Position numbers and translations under genes: made by a program. Under the pieces are notes generated by a model, which worked only from the letters and a program-made list of their open reading frames with translations, was not told the DNA's origin and did not search any database. From Chloroflexota bacterium (GTDB lineage Bacteria > Chloroflexota > Anaerolineae > Anaerolineales > Villigracilaceae), in assembly GCA_013388685.1 (NCBI GenBank), contig JACAET010000024.1:83027-147026 (forward strand): a DNA stretch of 64,000 nucleotides, read 5' to 3'. Shown here in pieces: positions 1-8,893 of the stretch (its first letter is position 1; each line of letters starts with the position of its first letter).

Positions 1-247
1 ACGGGCTGAGAAGGAAAACCCACGATCCGTGATCCTGTGGAATCGCGACATGCTTTCTGAAAAGGATGCGCTTCGCCATGTATGTATTATATCGCTCCTA
101 TTCGGTCAATCACAAAAGCCTCGCGCAGTGTGGGCTCTTGGCTCGGCGCACAAAACCGGTGTTTGAGCGCGCCGGTGACGCGCTCTCGTGAAGCATTGAT
201 GGTACGAGGCGCCGCGAGATTCATCCGCATGCACGCTTTCGTGAAGC
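1..247. other. Window edge, no gene supported
   Basis: I see no protein family in any frame and no RNA gene. An open frame from about 82 runs on into the next gene in another frame and looks like a shadow of it. Just inside the following gene, TGC TAGAAT at 249-257 resembles an extended -10 box, which would favour its second start codon at 272. Confidence 0.4.
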
Positions 248-3200
248 ATGCTAGAATCCGTTTCAGCCGACATGATTCAGGATCGTTTTCTCAGCCTCCT
301 GAAGATTCGCCCCGAAGAGAGCCGCATGGTCGCTTGGATGGCGGCGCTTTTTCTTTGCCTTCAAGCCGGGCAGGGCATCGGGGAAAATGCGGCGTTTGCG
401 CTTTTCCTGTCCAGTATCCGTGTGGATTTTCTGCCGTTCATGTATATGGGCTTGGGCGGGGTGGTTTTCCTCGTTTCCATTGCCTACTCAGCCAGCCTGA
501 GCCGTTTTCAGAACGCCAGTGTAGTCAGGAGATTGCTGGCGGGGTGCGCCATGCTGTTCGCGGGCGAATGGCTTTTTTTGATTTTGTTTCGCCACCCGGT
601 TTCGTATCCATTGTTGTGGTTGACCACCTACGGCATGGGGATCGTGCTGGGCATGTTGTTATGGACATCTGCCGGGGAAGTGTGCGACGCGCGCCAGGCA
701 AAACGCTTGTTCCCGTTGTTCACCAGTATGGGAATTTTGGGCAGTGTGTTGGGCAACCTGCTCACGGGAGGCATTGCAAACCTGACGGGGGCGGAAGGAC
801 TGATCCTCTTCTATGCCGCATTGCTGGGCGCGGGATACGCATGGTCGCGCCTTATTACCCGGTTTTACTTCAAGCCGGAAGAAGAAGCGACCGCGCCGTT
901 CAGCCTGCTCAACGACCTGCAGGCTGGTTACGATTTCGTAAGCCATTCCCGGTTTTTCCGCCTGGTGGCTTTTTCCTCCGTGTTGTATTCGATCCTGTTC
1001 TTTACTGTGGATTTCCCTTTCAGTGTAAGGATTTCGAACGCATACGTTGATAACGCGGCAGGTCTTGCCGCCTTTAAAGGATTGTTTACCAGCGTCACCA
1101 CGGCGGTCACCTTCCTGGTCTCTCTCTTTCTGGCAAACCGTTTGTACGACCGATTGGGGGTCGTAAACAGCGTCCTGATCATGCCGCTGACCTACATCGC
1201 CGCCTTCCTGCTTTTTTTTGTAAGCTTCGATTTTTGGGGGGCGGTTGCTGCACGCTTCATGCAATTGGTTGTCCTTGGCGGCATCACAGGTTCGGCGTGG
1301 AACGCGCTTTTCAACGTGGCGCCTCCCGAAAAGCGCGGTCAGGTGCTGGCGTTCAACAGCGGTGTGCCTTCACAAATCGGTGTCGTACTTTCCGGCATCC
1401 TGATCGTTCTCGGTCAACAGGCGCTCACGCCACAGGCGGTTCTTTTGATGGGGGCAGGCATCGCGCTGATTGCCGCCACCCTCGCCTGGAGGATGCGGTC
1501 CGCCTACGGAGAGGCGCTTCTCGACGCATTGCGGGCGGGCCGCGTGGAAGTGTTCAGCGACCGGGAGGAAACTTTCTCCGGTTACAAGAACGACCCTTCT
1601 GCCTTGCAAATCGTCCTCAAAGCCTTGCATGATATACGCCCCCAAACGCGCCGTATTGCCGCCGAAATGCTCGGGTACATGGGCAGCCCGCTTGCCATTC
1701 CAGACCTGATCGAACGGCTTTCGGATGACGATGCCGGCGTACGTGCCGCGGCGACGAAAGCGCTGGCAGACCTTGACGCCCAGCCTGCCCTGGGCGAAAT
1801 CGTTCTTGGCTTGGACGACCCGGACGACGCCGTTCGAGCCGAGACCCTCGCCTCTTTGCCGCGACTGGGAATTGCTTCCTCCCCTGAACTGATTCGCACC
1901 CTCGAGCGTTTACTGCAAGATCGGAATATCCGCATTGGCGCACGCGCCGCCATGGCGCTGGCATGTCTGGGGGAGGCAGGCTCGGCGCAAGCGTTTCTTT
2001 CGCGCCTGTTCAAAAGCCGCGCGGTCGAAAAGCGACAGGCGGCGTTGGATGCCGTCGAAGATATGGCGCGCAGTTGCGGCGGGAAATTCCCGTTCACGCT
2101 GAATTTCGTGCATGGCGCGCTGAAGGACCCTTCTCCGCTCATACGCCGGGAGGCGATACGCATCCTGGCGTATTGGGGTGAGACTTCGAATTTGGAAGCC
2201 GTTGTTGCCTGCCTTGGAGATAAAAACGCCCGAGTGAGGGAGGCGGCGGCAGGTTTTTTGAAACAGGTTTGGGCGGAGTCGGGAAGCGGTGTCCTCCGGA
2301 TTCTGGAGAGGATGGAACACCAATCCCTTGACGCCGCTCTCGACGCTATTCCCTCCGGCGCCCCGAATGCGCTGGAGGCGTTGCGCGTCTATATCCACCA
2401 CGAGGTTTCGACCATCTGGTATTTGCGGCTGTTGCTCAATTCGTTCTCGCAGGAAGGACGGATGACTTCGCTCCTGGTGGATACGCTCAGGCATCGCGAG
2501 GCGCTCAGCGAGGAAAGGCTGGTCAAAGCAATCGGCTTGTTTGGGAATCCGCATGCCATGGCAATCGTGCGCAAGAGTCTGAATGCGGGCGATTCGGGTA
2601 CGCGCGCCGCCGCATTGGAGGCGCTCGAAACGCTGGGCGACCCGACCTTTACGAAGTTTGTGCTGCCGATTCTGGATCGGGGCGGCGTGTTCCTTGCGGA
2701 CGATGACCGGAAAATGGATGTCTCCGTTGTCGTCGGCGGGTTACTCGAATCGGAGGATTACTGGTTGAGAGCGATTGCCGCTCGTATGGTGTATGAACTG
2801 GGGTTGAACGAATATGTCCCGGTTTTGCGAAGGATGAGAGCGGACCCTGTTCCGCTGGTCAGACAGGCCGCGCTGGAGGCGCTGGTTGAAGCCAAAGGAG
2901 ACGCCGGAATGAAAACCTTGAAAACTCTTTCCACGTTGGATCGAATTCTGTTATTGCGCGAGGTGCCGCTGTTTTCGCGGTTATCCCCTGAGGATTTGGA
3001 ACCGATCGCGACGTTGACGCAGGAACAGTTTTTTCCGGCAGATGCGGTTATCTGCCGCGAAGGCGATTCCGGCAATTCGCTGTTCATCATTGCCAACGGG
3101 AACGTCAAGGTGCTTAAGAAGGTCGGCGGTACGCATATGATCCTGGCGGTGCGCCGGAGCGGGGAATATGTGGGTGAGATGGCGATTCTGGAATCCTCGA

Positions 3201-3367
3201 GGCGTTCCGCGACGTTGCAGGCGGACGGAAATGTACGCCTGCTGGTGCTGGATGGGGAGGCTTTCAAGTCCATTTTGTTGGATCGCCCGGAGGTGTCTGT
3301 GGCGGTTCTGCGGCATTTATCCAGCCGTATACGGGAGCTGAACGAGCGTGTGGGAATGGTGGTTTGA
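248..3367 (+). CDS. 12-TM transporter fused to HEAT repeats and a cyclic-nucleotide-binding domain
   Basis: A 1039-aa integral membrane protein. Residues about 25-425 hold some twelve hydrophobic segments in the manner of the MFS or the Npt/TLC ATP:ADP antiporter families. Residues about 455-890 are a run of HEAT-like helical repeats with the recurring pattern of VRAAA and DPDDAVRAE. Residues about 905-1025 form a cyclic-nucleotide-binding domain, with a phosphate-binding-cassette-like stretch GEMAILESSRRSATLQA. The same order is known in some bacterial Npt-like proteins, so a solute or nucleotide transporter gated by a cytosolic sensor is a reasonable inference. The substrate is unknown. The ATG at 272 is an alternative start: neither ATG has a good Shine-Dalgarno, and an extended -10-like box lies at 249-257. 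The cyclophilin follows at once on the same strand. Confidence 0.8.
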   Translation: MLESVSADMIQDRFLSLLKIRPEESRMVAWMAALFLCLQAGQGIGENAAFALFLSSIRVDFLPFMYMGLGGVVFLVSIAYSASLSRFQNASVVRRLLAGCAMLFAGEWLFLILFRHPVSYPLLWLTTYGMGIVLGMLLWTSAGEVCDARQAKRLFPLFTSMGILGSVLGNLLTGGIANLTGAEGLILFYAALLGAGYAWSRLITRFYFKPEEEATAPFSLLNDLQAGYDFVSHSRFFRLVAFSSVLYSILFFTVDFPFSVRISNAYVDNAAGLAAFKGLFTSVTTAVTFLVSLFLANRLYDRLGVVNSVLIMPLTYIAAFLLFFVSFDFWGAVAARFMQLVVLGGITGSAWNALFNVAPPEKRGQVLAFNSGVPSQIGVVLSGILIVLGQQALTPQAVLLMGAGIALIAATLAWRMRSAYGEALLDALRAGRVEVFSDREETFSGYKNDPSALQIVLKALHDIRPQTRRIAAEMLGYMGSPLAIPDLIERLSDDDAGVRAAATKALADLDAQPALGEIVLGLDDPDDAVRAETLASLPRLGIASSPELIRTLERLLQDRNIRIGARAAMALACLGEAGSAQAFLSRLFKSRAVEKRQAALDAVEDMARSCGGKFPFTLNFVHGALKDPSPLIRREAIRILAYWGETSNLEAVVACLGDKNARVREAAAGFLKQVWAESGSGVLRILERMEHQSLDAALDAIPSGAPNALEALRVYIHHEVSTIWYLRLLLNSFSQEGRMTSLLVDTLRHREALSEERLVKAIGLFGNPHAMAIVRKSLNAGDSGTRAAALEALETLGDPTFTKFVLPILDRGGVFLADDDRKMDVSVVVGGLLESEDYWLRAIAARMVYELGLNEYVPVLRRMRADPVPLVRQAALEALVEAKGDAGMKTLKTLSTLDRILLLREVPLFSRLSPEDLEPIATLTQEQFFPADAVICREGDSGNSLFIIANGNVKVLKKVGGTHMILAVRRSGEYVGEMAILESSRRSATLQADGNVRLLVLDGEAFKSILLDRPEVSVAVLRHLSSRIRELNERVGMVV

Positions 3368-3407
3368 TCACCGTCCGAATTAACATTTTTCGATGGAGTG
3401 AATGCGT

Positions 3408-4070
3408 ATGGCAAACAAAAAGAAAATCGAAGCAAGGTTGGAGGCGGAGCGCAAGGCTCGGCAGGCAAGGTACATCCAGATTGCAGGAGCGGGGATCGTT
3501 CTGCTCGTGGTCGTGTTGGGGATTTGGTTTTTGGCGGGACGGGACGATTCCGGTGCCAAACAATATGACTCGTATCCTCCCATGATCATTGATGCCACCC
3601 AGCACTATTTTGCCCGTTTTGTGATGGAAAAAGGCGGCGAGTTCACGGCGGAACTGTATGCCGATAAGGCGCCCAAGACGGTCAACAACTTTGTCTTTTT
3701 GGCGCGGGAAGGGTTTTATGACGACACCACCTTTCACCGCGTGCTGGAGGGGTTTATGGCGCAGGGCGGCGACCCGACCGGCACCGGCGCAGGCGGACCG
3801 GGCTATCAGTTCGAGTATGAGCCGAACGATTTGAAGTTCGATAAGGCAGGCGTACTGGCGATGGCAAACCGCGGCGCCGGCACTCCCACCAATGGCAGTC
3901 AGTTTTTCATTACCTTTGGGCCCGCGCCGCAGTTGGATGGCGGGTACACCATTTTCGGTCAGGTCGTCGAAGGCATGGATGTGGTCAATGCCATCACCCG
4001 CCGTGATCCGGAGCAGTTGCCGGATTATGAGGGGGATGTCATCAAGACGATAACGATCAGAGAGGAGTGA
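3408..4070 (+). CDS. Membrane-anchored cyclophilin-type peptidyl-prolyl cis-trans isomerase
   Basis: A 220-aa protein that catalyses cis-trans isomerisation of prolyl bonds, probably on the outer face of the membrane. It has a charged N-terminal stretch, one TM segment (residues about 24-42) and a cyclophilin domain from about 60. The family landmarks are present: [19 protein letters not shown] with the catalytic arginine, then [20 protein letters not shown] take the ATG at 3408 because GGAG at 3395-3398 lies 9 bases before it, but only 3 bases before the in-frame ATG at 3402. It lies 40 bases after the transporter gene and is closed by a strong terminator, so the two are probably one transcription unit. 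Confidence 0.9.
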   Translation: MANKKKIEARLEAERKARQARYIQIAGAGIVLLVVVLGIWFLAGRDDSGAKQYDSYPPMIIDATQHYFARFVMEKGGEFTAELYADKAPKTVNNFVFLAREGFYDDTTFHRVLEGFMAQGGDPTGTGAGGPGYQFEYEPNDLKFDKAGVLAMANRGAGTPTNGSQFFITFGPAPQLDGGYTIFGQVVEGMDVVNAITRRDPEQLPDYEGDVIKTITIREE

Positions 4071-4083
4071 GGCAAGAAAGATG

Positions 4084-4124
4084 AAAGAAGTCCGCCCGAA
4101 CATTCAGCCGGGCGGACTTCTTTT
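4084..4124 (+). terminator. Rho-independent terminator between convergent genes
   Basis: A perfect 15-bp inverted repeat (left arm 4084-4098, right arm 4109-4123, core GAAGTCCGCCCG) with a 10-base loop, running into a short T tract. It separates the + strand cyclophilin gene from the - strand YeeE gene and could work for both. Confidence 0.85.
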
Positions 4125-4150
4125 GTGTACCTGACATTTGTCTGCGAATC

Positions 4151-5464
4151 TTATCCGCAGCCTCCGCCGCTTTTGTCGCGCTTCAATTGCAATTGGATTT
4201 TCGCTTCGAATTCCAACTCTTCGTATTTGATGGGGCTCGGATCGCAAGATTCGTAACGGTTACCCAAAGCCGCAGGGAAGAGGTACGCCAGGTGGTCAGG
4301 GCCAGGGTTCGGGGCCGGTCGAACGTCTTTGAGAGTTTCATCTTCCTTGCCGAAGAAGGCAATCCAGTTGTTCACGCCGCCCTCGAGGATGTACACGTTC
4401 GGCACGCTGGAGGCGACGAGGACTTTCCACGCCTGCACGGCGGCACTCTCGTCGTTGCTCATCAGGATGAAGACGGTGTTGGCGGGCGGTTCGGTCAGCA
4501 GGACGGGAACCACCTCCCCGATGCGTTCGAACGGCACGTTGACCGCGCCCTCGATGTGGTAGAGGTTGTAATCCGCCTCGGAGCGCACGTCGAGATAGAC
4601 CGGGTTCATCGCCTGGTTGTATTTTGCTTTGAAGGCCTCGGCAGGACTGACGAAGACCAGACGGTTGGCAAGCATTTCGTCGGCGGTGTACGTGTAGGTG
4701 TTGACGATGGGGGGTTGTCCCTCCAGTTGGGGAATGGTCTCGGTGCGGGTGAAGGTGAGTTTTTGGTAGCGTTCCTCGAGGGAGGGTGAGCCGATGAAGA
4801 CAACTGCCAATGCAAGAGCAAGCAACATCCCCGCGCCTGCAATGCGGAGTTTGGGCTCTTTGCTCAAGTCCTTTTTGCCGAAGATGCGTTCGAGCTGCTC
4901 CGCGCCCCAGAACATGAAGAGCGCCATCAGAACGACGAGCAAAACTACCACGCCAACGGGAAGGTGGAAGACCTGGTCGAGGGTGACGCGCCCGTAGTAG
5001 CCGGCGTTGTTATACCAGTGGGTGAAGAGCGGCTCGGTCTCGGCGAAGAGCGCCGCGCCGAAGAACCCGCCCAGCATGAAGAACATGCCGTCAATTTTGC
5101 CGGTGGAGGCGGATGCCAGCGACGTGGTGGGGCAGAAGCCGCCGATGATGAAGCCGATGCCCATAATCAACCCGCCGACAATGCCCGACCACAGGTATGT
5201 GGGATTGACCCATACCTGGTTGAAGTTGAGGATGCCAAGCCCCACCGCGCCGAGGAGCAGTACCATGGTAGTGACGATGGCGGTGAACATGACCTTCAGC
5301 ACGGTCAATTCCTTGAAGTAGAACTGAGCGGCGAGTTTGCGAGAGTCGCCGAAGCCGGACATTTCGAGGGTAAAGCCGAAGGCAAAACCGATCAATCCGA
5401 AGACGAGATACGTCCAGGGGTTGCTTGCGCTGACGGCGATGAATTGAGAAAGAGGGAAGTTCAT
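4151..5464 (-). CDS. YeeE/YedE sulfur-transport protein fused to a degenerate rhodanese domain
   Basis: A 437-aa membrane protein. Residues about 15-225 are a YeeE/YedE (Sulf_transp) domain with several TM helices and the family cysteine in GGFCPTTSLASASTG (C111). Known YeeE proteins import thiosulfate. Residues about 262-372 resemble a rhodanese domain (VYLDVRSEADYNLYHIEGAV), but the active-site loop reads ILMSNDESAA, with no cysteine where sulfur transferases carry one. The protein ends in KSGGGCG, a glycine-flanked cysteine reminiscent of the SoxY sulfur-carrier arm. The start has a good site, AAGGAG. It is the last gene of the Otr cluster, separated from the second YeeE gene by 75 bases holding two hairpins. 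Sulfur uptake or relay is inferred. Confidence 0.85.
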   Translation of the reverse strand: MNFPLSQFIAVSASNPWTYLVFGLIGFAFGFTLEMSGFGDSRKLAAQFYFKELTVLKVMFTAIVTTMVLLLGAVGLGILNFNQVWVNPTYLWSGIVGGLIMGIGFIIGGFCPTTSLASASTGKIDGMFFMLGGFFGAALFAETEPLFTHWYNNAGYYGRVTLDQVFHLPVGVVVLLVVLMALFMFWGAEQLERIFGKKDLSKEPKLRIAGAGMLLALALAVVFIGSPSLEERYQKLTFTRTETIPQLEGQPPIVNTYTYTADEMLANRLVFVSPAEAFKAKYNQAMNPVYLDVRSEADYNLYHIEGAVNVPFERIGEVVPVLLTEPPANTVFILMSNDESAAVQAWKVLVASSVPNVYILEGGVNNWIAFFGKEDETLKDVRPAPNPGPDHLAYLFPAALGNRYESCDPSPIKYEELEFEAKIQLQLKRDKSGGGCG

Positions 5465-5486
5465 TTTGATTTCTCCTTCGTGCGTA

Positions 5487-5528
5487 GGCGGCGTTCTCTT
5501 ACGCCGCCCTGTGCGTTAGAGAACGCAC
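5487..5528. repeat. Paired palindromic repeat (GCGTTCTCT type)
   Basis: Two adjacent hairpins: GGCGGCGT-tctctt-ACGCCGCC at 5487-5508 and GTGCGTT-agag-AACGCAC at 5511-5528. The second is nearly the reverse complement of the core of the first, so the two can also pair with each other. A related core, CGGCGTTCTCTCACGCCG, lies at 31220-31237. It sits between two co-transcribed YeeE genes. Confidence 0.6.
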
Positions 5529-5539
5529 ATTACGCACTC

Positions 5540-6091
5540 TCAGTTCCAAAGTTTCCTCACGAAATACGCCAATCCATACGCGCCGCCGAAGATGGCAAAC
5601 ATGATTGCCCACGAGCCAGCCGCGAGCGTTGCGCCGCCGGAAAGCGCCTGCCCGGAGGTGCATCCGCGCGCCATGCGGGCGCCGTACAGGAACAGCACGC
5701 CTCCCAGAAAAGCCATCAACCAGCGCGTGCGGTCGGAGATGTGCGGACCTTTTGTAGTCGTGATTTTGAGCCGGCCGTTTAGCCAGCCGGAGGCAAAGCC
5801 GCCGAGCAGGGCGCCGAAGAAGACCGGCACGATCCAGTCGTCAAGCGGGTTTTTGTCCCCGCCCGCCAGTTTGAGCAGGTAGGGGTTGTTGTCCACGTGG
5901 GAGGGGGAGATGGCGTCCGCGATCAGGGCGTCAATGCGGCTGGTGGCGCCCGAGGAGCCGAGCCCGTTGCCGGTCAGGAAAAATGACAGGAACAGCACGA
6001 TTCCCAGGATCACCCCGCCCAGGTAGGGGTGAACATACGGTTTTTCGGGGCGTTTGAAGATATTTCTCTTGGTTGCAGGAGCAGTGGTCAT
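5540..6091 (-). CDS. YeeE/YedE family sulfur-transport protein, second subunit-like
   Basis: A 183-aa membrane protein with about four hydrophobic segments and the YeeE/YedE signature GARMARGCTSGQALSGG, whose cysteine is the conserved sulfur-handling residue in this family. Short YeeE proteins often occur in pairs, and this one stands directly upstream of the longer YeeE-rhodanese gene. A consensus ribosome site (GAAGGAG) precedes the ATG. It begins 21 bases after the stop of the cytochrome c/b561 fusion, so it belongs to the same - strand operon. A role in moving thiosulfate or another reduced sulfur species into the cell fits both family and context, but the substrate is inferred. Confidence 0.85.
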   Translation of the reverse strand: MTTAPATKRNIFKRPEKPYVHPYLGGVILGIVLFLSFFLTGNGLGSSGATSRIDALIADAISPSHVDNNPYLLKLAGGDKNPLDDWIVPVFFGALLGGFASGWLNGRLKITTTKGPHISDRTRWLMAFLGGVLFLYGARMARGCTSGQALSGGATLAAGSWAIMFAIFGGAYGLAYFVRKLWN

Positions 6092-6112
6092 ATAATTCTC
6101 CTTCTTGTCTTC

Positions 6113-8830
6113 TTAATTCGATATGGCTTCGGTTGTTTCGTGGGGTTCGTGCACTTCCACTTCTTCCCAGCCGGTCACCATGCCGCGCATGGCTTCGAGC
6201 GGGGTGGTGCCGGTGGTGGTCAGGTAAACATGCCCGACGATGAACGAAGCGAACAGCCATGCCATCATTGTGTGCATGGGGGCGAGGAAGGGTAGTCCGC
6301 CGAACCAGGTCTGGATGGACGGTACTTTTTGTACCAGCCACATCATCATGCCGGTGATCCCCTGCAAGGGGAGCAGAACGCCGAGCAAACCGATGTAGGT
6401 CACCATTTGCAGAGGGTTGAACTTCCGCTGTTTGGATTTGTGGAACGGGTGAGGCTCCTGTTTGAAGATGCCCAGGATGTAGTATTTCGCCTGGGCAATC
6501 ATCTGGTCAATGAAACCGTAGGGATGCGGAATGTATTGCTGGATCTCGCCGCTGATGACGTGCCACAGGATCGAGACCAGGGCATTGAGCGCAAGCAGGA
6601 CCGCCAGTACATTGTGGATGGTGACGATATGCCGGAAGGAGAACGCGCCGAACAGATCGGGGCGGTGAATGACGAGTCCCGTGAGCAGCAGGATGACGAT
6701 GGCGGCGGTCTGGAGCCAGTGCCAGAAGCGTTCGTACGCTTCATACATGTAAATGGATTTTGTTTTGACCGTCCGCTTTCCATTCCTGCGCGCCGAGACA
6801 TATCGAAGGGTGGCGTGCCCTCCGACTCCCATGACGGTGCCGACGAAGAGCAAGGCGCCAAACCAGTCAATCCACGCGATGCGATTGTGACCGAAGATGT
6901 AGGTTTTGTCGTTTTCATTGACGGGGTTGTAGTACAACGCGCCGTTCTTGTTGACGATGTTTCCCGTCGCCGTCACATTGACGCCCGAAACAAATTCGGG
7001 CGTTACGCCGGCGGGAGCGGAGTCCGCCAGCAGGATCGGAGCGGTGACGCGCGATTCGGCGTTGTGGCAGGCGGTGCAGTCGCGCGTGGCGTATTTGCTG
7101 TCCACTACGTTGTGGTTGATGGAATAGGGCTGTACCTGCCCTTCGATGTGGACGTTCTTCAAGCCCAGCGCTTCGAGTTTGCCTGCGACCAAATTTTGCT
7201 TGGCTTCCGTATCCAACACGAGTTCGCTGTCGGAGAGATTGCCGTCCTTGTCCGCGTCGAAGGCGGAGAGAACGTCGGCGGCGTACTTGCCGTTGTCGAA
7301 GTAAACCGCCTTGAGGTCCAGTTGACGAACCGGGCGCAGGTTGCCGTTTCCATCCTCATACACCCAATAGAACGAAGTAATCAAGTTATACGGCGCAAAG
7401 AGAATCTTTCCATCCACGGGGTCGGTGCGCTGCATCAATACGGGCTGGTAGCCGGTCACAAGATCGGTGACGGTGTTCGAGCCTTCGATGCCGCGGCATT
7501 CCGAGCGTGCGGAACCGTCGGGGCGCAGGACAGTCCAATCCATGGCGGAATAGGCGGGCGCGTACATTTGCGGGATGTGGCAGGTCTCGCAGGCGATGAC
7601 CTGCATGTGACGGTCGTTGTAGGGTAGCCAGCCGGCGTGCGACTTGTTCGTGTCGTGGCAGGAGTCGCAGCGGCGCATGGTGCTTTTCAATTCCGGCGCG
7701 ACATTGAATTGCGCGCTCACACCGCGCGCGAAATTATGATCGGGGCGTTGGAGGTATTCGTCAATTTCCAATTTGCGCGGATCGTAAAGGAGGTGTGTGG
7801 GGTTGGTTTCCTGTACTTCGAGAACATGCGCGGGGTTATTGGGCGCAAAGTGGCAATCGGTGCATTTCAACTGACGCTGCGCGTGGATATCCCAGGGTTG
7901 GGTGATATCGTTCTTGCCTGCCAGATTGATGCCGGATTGGTTGATGCGCTGCGCGGAGATGACCTGTCCTGTTGTAGCGGTTTGGAAATACTCCAGATTG
8001 CAGGCGTCAATGATGAGCGGCGTACCGTCCGCGTGGACTTTGCCATGACACGCCGCGCAGTTGGCGTTCGTCGGGTCCTGAATGCGCAGGATTTCGCTCT
8101 TGATCTCGCCGAGTTCGTTGAAGGCGTCGACGTTCCATGTCCAGCCGTCGCCGCTTTTCGTGACGACGTTCAAACCGAGCAGGGTGGCGGTGTTGGCGTT
8201 CCCGAACTCGCCGGCTTGGATTGCGGCAATCCGCGCTTCGTTGTTCGGGCTTTCGAGGTGGCACAGGAAGCAGTTCATTTCCATCGTGCCGGATTTTTTC
8301 CAATCCCACGCGGAGACGGTTCCATCTTCATTGAGGATGGCGGTTTCGGGATTGGATTTGCTGACGGGGAGGTCGGTCAACGCTTCGCCTCCTCTCGACG
8401 TGGTGGCGGGTCCGCCGCCCACAACTCTGCCTCCGTTCAGCATCAGCCACTCGGCGGTGCCGAGGTCGAGGCGTTCGTCGCCTGCGGGGGAGAGGAAGCG
8501 GTAGGTCAACGGGTTCCACTGACCGAACAATCCGTTGCTGGCGTTGAAGCCGCTGGTCGGCTGGTAGTCGCTCAAGCCGAGGTCGGAGTGGAAGGCGTGA
8601 GATTGGATGAAGTCGGTGTCGTGGCACTGCCCGCAGGTTTGCATGGTGGAGACTGCTCCGCCCGAAACGAGCACGCTTTCGCCGTTTTTGTCGAGCAGCA
8701 GGAAGTTTGGGTGTAGTGGTGAGGCTTGTTCGGCAGGAGCAGGCTGGGGCTGGGCGAGAGCCGTCCCAATTCCGATGGCAAGGGTGAGGAATAGAAGTCC
8801 GGTGAGGGTGGGCAGAAGGTATCGTTTCAT
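6113..8830 (-). CDS. Heptaheme cytochrome c fused to a cytochrome b561-like membrane domain
   Basis: A 905-aa exported redox protein. It begins with a Sec signal peptide (LFLTLAIGIGTALA). The outer part contains seven CxxCH heme sites: CGQCH, CFLCH, CAACH, CTDCH, CDSCH, CETCH and CTACH. Near residues 523-536 is an EF-hand-like loop, DADKDGNLSDSE. After a first TM helix (about 655-680) comes a region like the bacterial cytochrome b561 / formate dehydrogenase gamma family, with four TM helices and histidines in FWHWLQ, IHNVL and GHVYL that could hold b hemes. The design would carry electrons from membrane quinol to periplasmic hemes. It lies just downstream of the Otr gene, so it is the likely electron donor to Otr. 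Fusion of both parts in one chain is uncommon. Confidence 0.85.
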   Translation of the reverse strand: MKRYLLPTLTGLLFLTLAIGIGTALAQPQPAPAEQASPLHPNFLLLDKNGESVLVSGGAVSTMQTCGQCHDTDFIQSHAFHSDLGLSDYQPTSGFNASNGLFGQWNPLTYRFLSPAGDERLDLGTAEWLMLNGGRVVGGGPATTSRGGEALTDLPVSKSNPETAILNEDGTVSAWDWKKSGTMEMNCFLCHLESPNNEARIAAIQAGEFGNANTATLLGLNVVTKSGDGWTWNVDAFNELGEIKSEILRIQDPTNANCAACHGKVHADGTPLIIDACNLEYFQTATTGQVISAQRINQSGINLAGKNDITQPWDIHAQRQLKCTDCHFAPNNPAHVLEVQETNPTHLLYDPRKLEIDEYLQRPDHNFARGVSAQFNVAPELKSTMRRCDSCHDTNKSHAGWLPYNDRHMQVIACETCHIPQMYAPAYSAMDWTVLRPDGSARSECRGIEGSNTVTDLVTGYQPVLMQRTDPVDGKILFAPYNLITSFYWVYEDGNGNLRPVRQLDLKAVYFDNGKYAADVLSAFDADKDGNLSDSELVLDTEAKQNLVAGKLEALGLKNVHIEGQVQPYSINHNVVDSKYATRDCTACHNAESRVTAPILLADSAPAGVTPEFVSGVNVTATGNIVNKNGALYYNPVNENDKTYIFGHNRIAWIDWFGALLFVGTVMGVGGHATLRYVSARRNGKRTVKTKSIYMYEAYERFWHWLQTAAIVILLLTGLVIHRPDLFGAFSFRHIVTIHNVLAVLLALNALVSILWHVISGEIQQYIPHPYGFIDQMIAQAKYYILGIFKQEPHPFHKSKQRKFNPLQMVTYIGLLGVLLPLQGITGMMMWLVQKVPSIQTWFGGLPFLAPMHTMMAWLFASFIVGHVYLTTTGTTPLEAMRGMVTGWEEVEVHEPHETTEAISN

Positions 8831-8843
8831 GGTTGTATCCTGT

Positions 8844-8893
8844 AGTAATTAGTGATTGGTGGTTGAAAATTGAATCTCCAATCTCCAATTACT
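8844..8893. repeat. Imperfect inverted repeat overlapping the otr stop
   Basis: Left arm AGTAATTAGTGATTGG (8844-8859) and right arm CCAATCTCCAATTACT (8878-8893) pair at 14 of 16 positions. It lies between otr and the cytochrome fusion gene and covers the otr stop codon. The core GTGATTGGTG also occurs, inverted, between sufB and sufD at about 14343-14354. Confidence 0.5.

Noticed and set aside
82..1050. Long open frame overlapping the first part of the transporter gene
   Set aside because: Arg/Gly/Pro-rich translation with no family resemblance; it lies in another frame of a clear 12-TM protein, so it is a shadow.
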